A stretch of 64,000 nucleotides of DNA from Dactylorhiza incarnata (lineage: Eukaryota > Streptophyta > Magnoliopsida > Asparagales > Orchidaceae), in assembly GCA_033032865.1 (NCBI GenBank), contig JAWHQI010000504.1:930001-994000 (forward strand), given 5' to 3'. This document shows positions 34,901-46,221 of this stretch, piece after piece (the first letter of the stretch is position 1; each line of letters begins with the position of its first letter). The notes beneath the pieces were generated by a model, which was given only the letters and a program-made list of their open reading frames with translations, was not told where the DNA came from and made no database searches. Made by a program: the position numbers and the translations under genes.

Positions 34901-37900
34901 TCAGAGCACTACATTCATTGGAGCACAAGTTTTACCCATTCCAGTTCATATAGTTGTCGATATATAGCCGGTTGCAGCGGTAATGCGAAATTTAGCTCCA
35001 AAGGACACCTTTTCAGAATGAGATAGGAGCCATAAATCCAATGGAGAACAATTTTAACCCATTCAAACTCGTTTAGAGGTCGATATACAGTGGGTTCTAC
35101 TGGTAATGCGAGATTTTGCTCCAAATGACACATAAATTTCAAAATGAATGAATTTTAGATGCAGTTTGTAACGAAAGTGAGAGATTTAGCTCCAAATGAC
35201 ACTCAAACTTTAAACAGCAATAACTTTTGATCAGGTTGTCTGATTTTACCCCACAACACCTATTAAGAATAAGCTTGGAGCACAACATTCATTGGAGCAC
35301 AAGATTTACCCATTCTAGTTCATTTAGTTGTCGATATATAGCCAGTTGCAGCGGTAATGCGAAATTTAGCTCCAAATTACACCTAAACTTCTAACAGCCA
35401 TAACTTTTGATTTGTATGTTTGATTGTTGCCCACGACACCTTTTCGGAATATGCTCGGAGGTATACATCTAATGGAGCACAATATTAAACCATTCCAGCT
35501 CATTTTAGAGGTCAATATACAACCGGTTGCAATGGTAATGAGGGATTTTGCTCCTCTTGACACGTAAACTGTAACAACCATAACTTTTGATCTGTTTATC
35601 CGATTTTTGCGCACAACACCTTTTTGGAATGAGCTCGGAGCCCTACATCCAATGGAGAACAATTTTTACTCATTCTAGTTTGTTTAGTGGTCAATATACA
35701 GTCAGGTTGGTAATAAGTTATTTAGCTCGAAAGAAGACCTAAACTTCAAAAATTCGTAACTTTTGATCTGGTTGTCAGATTTTCACCCACACTCCCTTTT
35801 CATAATGAGATAGGAGCCTTAAATCCAATGGAGAATAATTTTAACCCATTCAAGCTTGTTTAGAGGTCGATATACAGTGGGTTCTACTGGTAATGCGAGA
35901 TTTAGCTCCAAATGACACATAAATTTCAAAATGAAAGAATTTTAGATGCGGTTTGTAGCGAAAGTGAGAGATTTAGCTCCAAATGACACTCAAAGTTTAA
36001 ACAGCAATAACTTTTGATCCGGTTGTCTGACTTTACCCCCACAACACCTTTTCGGAATGAGCTCGGAGCACTACATTCCTTGGAGCACAAGTTTTACCCA
36101 TTCCAGTTCATTTAGTTGTCGATATATAGCCGGTTGTAGCGGTAATGCGAAATTTAGCTCCAAAGGACACCTTTTCAGAATGAGATAGGAGCCCTAAATC
36201 AAATGGAGAACAATTTTACACCATTCAAGCTCGTTTAGAGGTCGATATACAGTGGATTTTACTTGTAATGGAAGATTTAGCTCCAAATGACGCATAAATT
36301 TCAAAATGAAAGAATTTTCGATGCGGTTTGTAGCGAAAGTGAGAGATTTAGCTCCAAATGACACTTAAACTTTTAACAACAATAACAATTGATCCGATTG
36401 TCTGATTTTACCCCACAACATCTTTTCAGAATGAGCTCGGAGCACTACATTCATTGGAGCACAAGTTTTACCCAGTCCAGTTCATTTAGTTGTCGATATA
36501 TAGCCGGTTGCAGCGGTAATGCGAATTTTAGCTCCAAAGCACATTTTCAGAATGAGATAGGAGCCCTAAATCCAATGGAGAACAATTTTAACCCATTCAA
36601 GCTCGTTTAGAGGTCGATATACAGTGGGTTCTACTGGTAATGCGAGATTTAGGTCCAAATGACACAAATTTTAAAATGAAAGAATTTTGGATGCGGTTTG
36701 TAGCGATAGTGAGAGATTTTGTTCCAAATGACACTTAAACTTTAAACAGCAATAACATTTGATCCAGTTGTCTAATTTTACCCCCACAACACCTTTTCGG
36801 AATGAGCTTGGAGCACTACATTCATTGGAGCACATGTTTTACCCATTCCAGTTCATTTAGTTGTCGATATATAGCCGGTTGCAGCGGTAATGCGAAATTT
36901 AGCTCAAAAGGACACTTTTTCAGAAGGAGATAGGAGCCCTAAATCCAATGGAGAACAATTTTAACCCATTCAAACTCGCTTAGAGGTCAAAATATAGTGG
37001 GTTCTACTGGTAATGCGAGATTTTGCTCCAAATGACACATAAATTTCAAAATGAAAGAATTTTAGATGCAGTTTGTAACGAAAGTGTGAGATTTAGCTCG
37101 AAATGACACTCAAACTTTAAACAGCAATAACTTTTGATCCGGTTGTCTGATTTTACCCCCAAAACACCTATTTGGAATGAGTTCGGAGCACTACATTCAT
37201 TGGAGCACAAGATTTACCCATTCCAGTTCATTTAGTTGTCGATATATAGCCGGTTGCAGCTATAATGCAAAATTTAGCTCCAAATTACACCTAAACTTCT
37301 AACAGCCATAACTTTTGATTTGTATGTTTGATTGTTGCCCACGACACCTTTACGGAATATGCTCTGAGGTATACATCTAATGGAGCACAATTTTAAACCA
37401 TTCCAGCTCATTTTAGAGGTCAATATACAACCGGTTGCAATGGTAATGAGGGATTTTGCTCCTCTTGACACATAAACTGTAACAGCCATAACTTTTGATC
37501 TGGTTGTCCGATTTTTGCGCACAACACCTTTTTGGAATGAGCTCGGAGCCCTACATCCAATGGAGAACAATTTTTACCCATTCTAGTTTGTTTAGTGGTC
37601 AATATACAGCCGGGTTGGTAATAAGGTATTTAGCTCGAAAGGAGACCTAAACTTCAAACATCCGTAACTTTTGATCCGGTTGTCAGATTTTCACCCACAC
37701 TACCTTTTCATAATGAGATAGGAGCCCTAAATCCAATGGAGAACAATTTTAACCCATTCAAGCTTGTTTAGAGGTCGATATACAGTGGGTTCTACTGGTA
37801 ATACGAGATTTAGCTCCAAATGACACAAATTTCAAAATGAAAGAATTTTAGATGTGGTTTGTAGCGAAAGTGAGAGATTTAGCTCCAAATGACACTCAAA

Positions 37901-39404
37901 CTTTAACCAGCAATAACTTTTGTCTGGTTGTCTGACTTTACCCCACAACACCTTTTCGGAATGAGCTCGGTGCACTACATTCCTTAGAGCACAAGTTTTA
38001 CCCATTCGAGTTCATTTAGTTGTCGATATATAGCCGGTTGCAGCGGTAATGCGAAATTTAGCTCCAAAGGACACCTTTTCAGAATGAGATAGGAGCCCTA
38101 AATCCAATGGAGAACAATTTTACCCCATTCAAGCTCGTTTAGAGGTCGATATACAGTGGATTCTACTAGTAATGGGATATTTAGCTCCAAATGACACATA
38201 AATTTCAAAATGAAAGAATTTTAGATGCGGTTTGTAGCGAAAGTGAGAGATTTAGCTCCAAATGACACTTAAACTTTAAACAGCAATAACTATTGATCCG
38301 GTTGTTTGATTTTACCCCACAACACCTTTTCGGAATGAGCTCAGAGCACTACATTCATTGGAGTACAAGTTTTACCCAGTCCAGTTCATTTAGTTGTCGA
38401 TATATAGCCGGTTGCAGCGGTAATGCGAAATTTAGCTCCAAAGGACACATTTTCAGAATGAGATAGGAGCCCTAAATCCAATGGAGAACAATTTTAACCC
38501 ATTCAAGCTCGTTTAGAGGTCGATATACAGTGGGTTCTACTGGTAATGCGAGATTTAGGTTCAAATAACACATAAATTTTAAAATGAAAGAATTTTGGAT
38601 GCGGTTTATAGCGATAGTGAGAGATTTAGCTCCAAATGATACTTAAACTTTAAACATCAATAACTTTTGATCCAGTTGTCTGATTTTACCCCACAACACC
38701 TTTTCGAAATGAGCTCAGAGCACTACATTCATTGGAGCACAAGTTTTACCCTTTCAAGTTCATTTAGTTGTCGATATATAGCCGGTTGCAGCGGTAATGC
38801 GAAATTTAGCTCCAAAGGACACCTTTTCAGAATGAGATAGGAGCCCTAAATCCAATGGAGAACAATTTTAACCCATTCAAACTCGTTTAGAGGTCGATAT
38901 ACAGTGGGTTCTACTGGTAATGCGAGATTTTGCTCCAAATGACACATAAATTTCAAAATGAATGAATTTTAGATGCAGTTTGTAACGAAAGTGAGAGATT
39001 TAGCTCCAAATGACACTCAAACTTTAAACAGCAATAACTTTTGATCAGGTTGTCTGATTTTACCCCACAACACCTATTTAGAATAAGCTCGGAGGACAAC
39101 ATTCATTGGAGCACAAGATTTACCCATTCCAGTTCATTTAGTTGTCGATATATAGCCAGTTGCAGCGATAATGCAAAATTTAGCTCCAAATTACACCTAA
39201 ACTTCTAACAGCCATAACTTTTGATTTGTATGTTTGATTGTTGCCCACGACACCTTTTCGGAATATGCTCGGAGGTATACATCTAATGGAGCACAATTTT
39301 AAACCATTCCAGCTCATTTTAGAGGTCAATATACAACCGGTTGCAATGGTAATGAGGGATTTTGCTCCTCTTGACACATAAACTGTAACAACCATAACTT
39401 TCTA
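28979..39404. repeat. satellite array block 2 (10.4 kb)
   Basis: Same satellite. One complete higher-order unit measured at 35330-37237 has ten members with lengths 181, 179, 176, 252, 123, 251, 121, 250, 123 and 252 bp (1908 total). The first three are ordinary monomers. Then long monomers (with an internal partial duplication around GAGATTTAGCTCCAAATGACAC) alternate with short ones that lack the ACTTTTGATCCGG part. Diagnostic monomers at about 33508, 35415, 37322 and 39230 are 1907-1908 bp apart. Irregular junctions occur near 29667 and 30957-30996. The block ends within an ordinary monomer where copy C is inserted. Confidence 0.95.
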
Positions 39405-40179
39405 TGTTTACCCGGGAAACCGCCTCCGAGAGGATTACTCGCAGACCGTGCGGTTTGCGGATCTAAGTCGCCCAGCTCAGGTTAAACAAGCTCCATCGGC
39501 ACCAGCTAACACAGGCCGGGCGGTCTGTAATAATTCAGGCCGCCTCCAAGAACCAGAGGTAATCCAAGCCCAAGTCCAACAGGGCAAGTCGCGGTCTCAA
39601 GTCGGAGGTCGCGCGGTTTATTCCATGGAGACAGGCCAAGGTCGAAAGTCAAAGAACAAGTCGCGGTCTCAAGACAGAGCCCGAGCGGGTAGCATTGTCG
39701 CCTTGGCCGCATCATCTTTAGCTTCTGGTTAGGCAAGTCGGAAGGGCAAGCCGCCAAGCCGTGCGGCTTCTTTCTTTCCTTCTTTGTGTATCCCGTCACC
39801 GCCTGCCCGTTTCTCCTGTACCCGGGCAGGCGGTTATTTTATCCCTGCCCGCTCGGGCAGGCCCCCAAGCCTATAAATAGGGGGCGGCACTGTTCCCAAG
39901 GCACGCACACTCGAATCTAGGAGCTCGCTTGTTTGAGCTGCGGACTCGAGTTTCTCGTCTTGCGGACTGTCTGACCGGCCGGCTTCTCTTTTCCTGCACT
40001 TGTAACCCGCTGTAACCACTTCTTTCTAATCAAAGGAAAGCCCGTCGCAGGAGTGGCATTTGCCGCGGCGGGCAAAGTCTGGCCTTGACCGCTGCTAGCG
40101 GTCTCATTCTTCTACACAAAAAGTAACCGGCAACCCGCAGCCTCCGGTTTCCCTCGGAGGTGCGATCTCGGACTCAACA
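39405..40179 (+). repeat. 5' LTR of copy C (775 bp)
   Basis: TGTTTACCCGGG...TCAACA. It contains degenerate GGTCTC hairpin units (about 39590-39700), fewer than in copies A and B. It has GACCGCTGCTAGCGGTC downstream of the start region and CCTCCG/CGGAGG near its end. It supplies the promoter and polyadenylation signals for sense transcription. Confidence 0.95.
39799..39880 (+). promoter_or_regulatory. LTR core promoter of copy C: two GC hairpins plus TATA box
   Basis: CCGCCTGCCCG 39799-39809 pairs with CGGGCAGGCGG 39823-39833 (11 bp). CCTGCCCG 39844-39851 pairs with CGGGCAGG 39854-39861 (8 bp, 2-base spacer). TATA box CTATAAATAG is at 39871-39880, ten bases further on. The arrangement is present in the LTRs of all copies. 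The transcription start should lie about 30 bp downstream. Confidence 0.7.
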
Positions 40180-40231
40180 GAAACACGCGACCTTCAGATC
40201 GCGGATTGTCGGTGAAATCCTTTTCGCCACA
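40180..40231 (+). other. 52-bp leader between 5' LTR and gag, copy C
   Basis: Starts GAAACACGCGACCTTCAGATC. No TGG-initiated primer-binding site. The complement includes AGGTCGCGTG, which resembles the variable-loop/T-stem part of a tRNA rather than an acceptor end. The resemblance is from memory and untested. Confidence 0.5.
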
Positions 40232-43200
40232 ATGTCAGACCGTCAGTTCCCCCTTGGAGACTGCTCCGATCATAGCGAGGACTCTTTGTGGGAAGCCCTG
40301 GAGCAGTCAAGGAGAGAAGCCGAGCGGGCTCAGAGGGCCACTGATCAGCGACTTGAAGCGATCAGTCAGACTTTAGCAATGCTAACTGAGCGACCAGTTC
40401 CGCAACAAGCCGCGGCTAATCAGGCGGTGACCCCAGTCCTTCCACCACCTCCTCCTTACTCGCTACCGCAAGCCGCTAATTTCCAGCTCCACCAAGAAGA
40501 CCCTGCGGCTAGGAAAAACTTCTATCAGGAAGCCGCGCACAACATGCCAGCCCGAGTCCTCGACTTCCAGGGGGCGACTTCTCACGCTGCCCATCTTTCC
40601 TACCCGCAGGAGGGAACAACCCGTCTCTCCTACCCGCCTGAAGTTCCTATTCATCACTCCTACCCGCCAGAAGCTGCTGCCCGGTCTTCTTATCAGGCGG
40701 CTTGTCCGCGAATAGCCGCAGCCCCGACGGCCTATTACCCTGCTCCTCTGTATGAAGGCATGGAAGAAACTTCTCCCTTTGTGGACGAAGTCAGAGGGGA
40801 GCCTGCCCCTAATAATTTCAGGGAGCCTCGCCTGCCAGCTTTCAATGGGGAGGCTGATCCCATGGTTCATTTACAAGCTTTCGAGTCAGCCATTGCTCTC
40901 AGAACCTTAACTGATGCAACTAAGTGCAAGCTTCTTCTAACCTCCTTTGAAGGACAAGCGAGGGAATGGTTTTACGGTTTGCACCCCAGGTCGATCCGTT
41001 GTTTCGCGGAGCTGCGAAGAGAATTTCTGCTGAGATTCTCTACCTCAAGGAAGAGAAAGAGTGGCCCGGCGGCCCTTTTCGATATAAAACAACGGGAAAA
41101 TGAGACGTGGGCTCGTTTTGTGGACCGATTCCAGAAAGAGATCATGGAAGTCCAAAATGTGGACCCGGAGCTGTATAGGGTTGCCCTCATCCATGGCCTA
41201 AGAGAGGGCCCCCTAAAGTTCGAAGCAAATATAAGGGAGCCTAAGACTTATCAGGAAATGATAAGTTTGGCAAATATGTTTATCAGAGGAGAGAAGAGCA
41301 ATCCGGACTACGTCGCGAAGCTGGTAAGCGGCAAGGAACAGTCAAATCCATCCTTCCATCATCCACCATCGAATCAGTCCCACTTTGAACCCCGTTCCCA
41401 AAGGGGGAGGAACTACAAAAATAAGCAACCATTTATGGGCCATCAGCGGTTTCAAGATCAGAAACCACCGTTGGCCGTCGCTCCCGCTCCATCCGCTCCC
41501 CTTCCGCAAATCATGCCGGTATATTTACAACAGTATGCCGCGCAGCCACCTCCAGTCATTCCATCAACTCAATACGATGATTCGCAAGAGTCATTCACAC
41601 CCCTAAACGTCACCATGGACGAAGTAGTCCAGATTCTGCAAAAGAGGCCAGATTTCAAAAGGCCTGCTCCTCTGAAGTCGGATGTTCGCAATCGAAATCC
41701 GAACCTTTATTGTGAATATCATAAAGAGGGGGGACATCTAACTGAAGACTGTCGAGCTCTTCGTCTGTTTATAGAAAGACTCCTAGGAGAAGGAAAGCTC
41801 CGGGGTCTAGTTCGGAAAGATAAAACTGCTGAGCCAACTACCGAGAAGAAAAAGGAGAAGGAAACAGTAGAAGTGGCCTGGGAATGCGCCGACGTCGAGG
41901 ACGCCGACTACTATGGTGACATCCATCCTTCTACCGAATGCGTCGAAGTCAATGATGTGGGCCCCTTAGGGGACATCTATTGTATCCATGGGGGAGCTGG
42001 AGCGGAATCATCTCGCAAATCCAGCATTGCAAGGGTTCTAAAGCAGGAAGTGGCAGCCACTACAAGTTCTCCTCCCGAAAGCACTATTGTCACGTTTGGT
42101 CAGGATGACGTTCCCCCCAATGCTAATCCTTTCGATGATGCGGTGGTTATCAAGGCCATCATCGAAAACTATACAGTCCACAAGATTCTGATTGATACCG
42201 GCAGCTCTGTCAATCTCCTTTTCCGTCCGACTTTCGAGGCCCTGAAGACTGGAAAGCATCTGCTCTCCACCGAGGGACCCCTCTACGGTTTTTCTGGGGA
42301 GAAGAAGGAAGTAGAGGGTTCAGTGAAGCTCCTGGTCTCTCTTGGAGGAATAATAAAGATGATCAATTTCGTGGTAGTAGATGCCCCGAGCAACTACTGT
42401 GCTATCTTCGGGAGGCCGATTCTCAATGCGTATAGGGCGGTAGTGTCCACCTTCCACCTTGCCCTCAAGTTCGCTGCTGAAGGAAAGCAGTATCGGGTTA
42501 GAAGCAACCCAAAAGTAGCTCGGGAGTGCTACGTCTGAACTGTCAACATGATCACCGACGTTCCGCTTCCCGAAGCCATGGTTGAGGTTTCGGAGATTGC
42601 TGAGTCTCTAGAGGCTGCCGAGGAAGGAAAAGATCGAGAAGGGGCTCACTTGGAACCTGCCCAAGCGACCCAAGAAGTTCCTATTGCTGGAGGGGCAGAA
42701 AAGAAGCTGGTCATCAACGCTGAGTTGTCAGAAAAGGAGAAAGTGGAGCTAATCTCCTGTCTGTTGGGGAATCTGGATATCTTCGCTTGGTCAGCGGAGG
42801 ATATGCCAGGAGTGGATCCAGACGTGGCTTGTCATCATCTAAACGTATCTCCTGAGTTCAAGCCCGTCCAACAAAAGAAGAGAGAAGTGGCGACCAAGCT
42901 GGCGTTGCCCATCAGAGAGGAGGTTTCTAAACTCCTAAAAGCGGGTTTCATTTCTGAGATTCAATATCCCACGTGGATGTCGAATGTTGTAATGGTTAAG
43001 AAATCTTATAGGAAGTGGCGCATGTGCGTGGACTTCACCAAACTTAATAAAGCGTGCCCTAAAGATTGTTACCCTTTGCCTCGGATAGATGTCTTAGTTG
43101 ATTCCGCGGTTGGGTATGGTTTTATGAGTTTCCTCGATGCCTTCTCCGGGTACCATCAAATTAAAATGCACAAACCTGACATCCCGCATACCTCATTTAT

Positions 43201-45865
43201 CACAAACGATGGGTGTTACTGCTATCTCGTAATGCCCTTCGGTCTTAAAAACGCGGGTGCAACATACCAAAGAATGATGGATACCGTCTTTAAATATCAA
43301 AAGGGCAGGAATCTCGAAGTTTACGTTGATGACCTTCTTCTCAAAAGTAAAACATTCTCATTGCACTTGGAAGACCTCGTAGAGACGTTCGCTACTCTAC
43401 GGAGGTTCAAGTTAAAATTAAACCCATTGAAATGTGTGTTCAGGGCAAGCAAAGGAAAATTTCTTGGGCATCTCTTAACTCCTGATGGCCTTGCACCAAA
43501 TCCAGATAAGGTGAAGGCCATCCTTGATATGACCCCTCCTCGAAATGCTAAAGAAGTTCAACAATTTGGGGGGAGATTGGCAGGATTGAGCAGGTTTATC
43601 TCCAAATCCGGAGATAAAAGTGCCCCATTCTTCAAAACATTGCGAGGGGGATCAAAGTTCGAATGGAGCGAGGAGTGTAACAAGGCTTTCGAGCAGCTGA
43701 AGGGACAGTTAACTTCGACTCCACTACTCCAAAGTCCCCGTGAGGGAGAAAAGCTATTCTTATATCTGGGAGTCGGACCAGAAGCTGTGAGTTCCGTCCT
43801 CATTCGGGAAGAGAAGAGGAGGCAGTTTCCAATATACTATGTCAGCCACATGCTTAAGGATGCAGAAACCAGATATTCGATCCTGGAGAAACTGGCCTTG
43901 GCTTTGATTATGTCCGCGCGAAGGCTTCGCCCTTATTTTCAGGCTCATTCCGTCCAAGTTGTTACTGATCATCCTTTAAAGAATATTCTTGAAAAGCCAG
44001 ATCATTCAGGGAGGTTGGCAAAATGGGCTATTGAACTAAGTGAATTTGAGATATCCTACATCCCCCGAACAGCAATCAAAGCGCAAATCCTGGCAGACTT
44101 CCTGGTAGATACAACAGAGCTTAGTCCTGAACAGGTGGTACGATCTCCTCTGGCTTGGATCATCTATGTGGATGGGGCTTCTGGCAAAAACTCCGTGGGA
44201 GCCGGAGTAGTGTTGATCAGCCCAAATGGCATCAGGCTGGAGCAATCTATCAAGTTCTTCTTTCCAGTTACAAATAACCAGGCAGAATACGAAGCACTTT
44301 TGGCTGGGCTAAGGCTTGCGAAAGAGTTGGGCATAGAATATGTACATGTTAGAACCGATTCAATGGTAATGGCCTCCCAGGTCTTGGGAAATTATGAGAC
44401 AAGGGAGCCGATTCTGCGAAAATATCTGCTATTAGCCAAAAAGGAAATCGGAAGATTCAAGTCATTTATTATCGAGCACATTCCAAGAACGCAAAATAAG
44501 GAGGCAGATGAATTGTCGATGTTCGGTCTTCCATTAGGGGGAGTGACCTTTGAACTCTTTCATCCGGCAATAGATGAGGCAGAAATCATGCAAATTGATC
44601 ATAATCCTTCATGGAAGGATCCTTACGAGCTATTCCTATCAAAGGGGGAGTTCCACCATTCCATCAAAGATCGGAGAAGATTCAAAAGGAAGGCGGCATA
44701 TTATTATCTAATAGCAGGAGTTCTATACAGAAAAACTTTGATTTCCCCCTCAGCACGATGTGTTTCAGAAGAAGAGATCCCTATCGTACTTCAGGAAGTT
44801 CATTCTGGAGAATGTGGTAGCCATTCAGGGGCAAAAACCTTAGAAAAAAGGATCCTGCAGCAAGGATATTTTTGGCCGACTATGAGAAAGGATGCTGAAG
44901 CATTTGCCAGGCGGTGTGTGCAGTGCCAAAAGTTCGCTCCTCTTCAGCATTTGCCTGCTCAGTCACTCAGATCAATAACTGCGCCCTGGCCCTTCGTAGT
45001 TTGGGGGATGGATCTCGTCGGACCCTTTCCAATGGCTAGCGGTCAGCGCCGCTTTATCATAGTGATGATTGACTACTTCAGTAAGTGGATCGAGGCTAAG
45101 GCACTGGCAAGAACTACCACCCAAATCATCAGAAACTTCATCTAGGGAGAAATAGTCTGCCGACACGGAATTCCGCTGGCAATTGTCACTGATAATGGTC
45201 CACAATTCAATAATCCCGAGATGATAAAATTTTGCGATCAGGTTGGAATTGACCTGCGGTTTTCCTCAGTACATCATCCAAGGACCAATGGTCAGGTAGA
45301 AGCAGCCAACAAACGAATCCAGCAGCTCCTGATGAAAAGAGTTTGGAATCAGAAAGGAAACTGGGCAGATCAACTTCCCTCCATCCTTTGGACTCTTTGT
45401 ACTACTCCATCTTCAGCTACAGGGGAAACACCATTCAAACTGTCTCATGGATCGGAGGCTGTTGTTCCTGTGGAGTTTGAGGTGGTCACTCCAAGAGTTG
45501 TGTACGGAAAAGAAGGAGGAGAAGCGTGGGTAGAATACAATGATGAGGCTATCAAGTATAGTCTGGATCTAATCGAAGAACTTCAGGATGAGGCAACAAT
45601 CAGGCAAGAAGAAGTTAAAAGGAGGATGGCAAAGTACTTTGACAAAAATGTCAGGGTAAAGCATTTTGCGGTCGGCGACGTCGTACTAAAAAAGGTTGAT
45701 GCAGCAGCCCGAACAGGCAATGTCGGGAAGCTAAATCCTAATTGGGCTGGACCTTTCATCGTCAAAGAGGTATTAAAAAGTAGGGCTTATCGCCTCCAAA
45801 CAAGTGAAGGAGAAGACATCCCGCGCACCTGGAGTGGCGACGATCTCAAACGGTTCTATCCTTAA
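40232..45865 (+). pseudogene. gag-pol polyprotein of copy C, nearly intact (two in-frame stops)
   Basis: One frame of 1877 codons plus stop, start MSDRQFPL chosen because copy B has the same ATG. Gag: proline-rich linker, then retrotransposon capsid-type domain (about residues 215-335, with WFYGLHPRS at about 246) and knuckle CEYHKEGGHLTEDC (494-507). Protease DTGSS from 655. RT with MPFGLKNAGATYQ and YVDD (1031-1034). First RNase H about 1180-1285 lacks the usual first catalytic Asp (LYLGVG). Second, archaeal-type RNase H from IYVDGAS (Asp about 1314) with AEYEALL, RTDSMV and EADELS. Integrase zinc site H1524, H1531, C1562, C1565; catalytic D1594, D1654, E1690 (D-X35-E). No chromodomain; ends DDLKRFYP. 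Stops: TGA 42536-42538 (codon 769, CGA in copy A) and TAG 45143-45145 (codon 1638, TGG elsewhere), the latter between the catalytic aspartates. Confidence 0.95.
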
Positions 45866-46221
45866 AATGTCTTCTTTACTTTCTTGCAATTTTTGAGATA
45901 TTTTAATAAGAAGCACCATACTGACACTTCTCCATGTTTGATGTTTCCTTTCTGCATTTTCTCACATATCAAACTCACTGAACCACGGAGACATCGCCAA
46001 GTTCTGCTCGAACCCCCTCAGATTATAGTCATTAGCGTAAAGCCATGAAGATCATGTGTAGCGGGGAGTTTTTGCACACGTGTAGTGGTAGCTTGCCAAT
46101 TCCCGTGCGGTGGTCTTCAGAACCTTGGTTCCCGGCTGATATCCAACACACCCCTGCATCAAGGGAGGTCTAGGTGAATGTTGGCTCTATCATGCCTCGA
46201 GAGGGATATAATTACAGCTTT
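45866..46221. other. non-coding region after pol, copy C
   Basis: Homologous to 3679-4033 and 21337-21690; no gene supported. Confidence 0.55.

Noticed and set aside
35366..35662. A 98-residue minus-strand reading frame (MFSIGCRAPSSFQKG...) recurring about ten times
   Set aside because: It recurs once per higher-order satellite unit at the same phase, spans monomer boundaries and has no conserved-protein features. It is a by-product of the repeat.
45740..45865. Chromodomain at the integrase C-terminus
   Set aside because: The protein ends DDLKRFYP soon after the integrase tail in all three copies. No chromodomain-like sequence follows.
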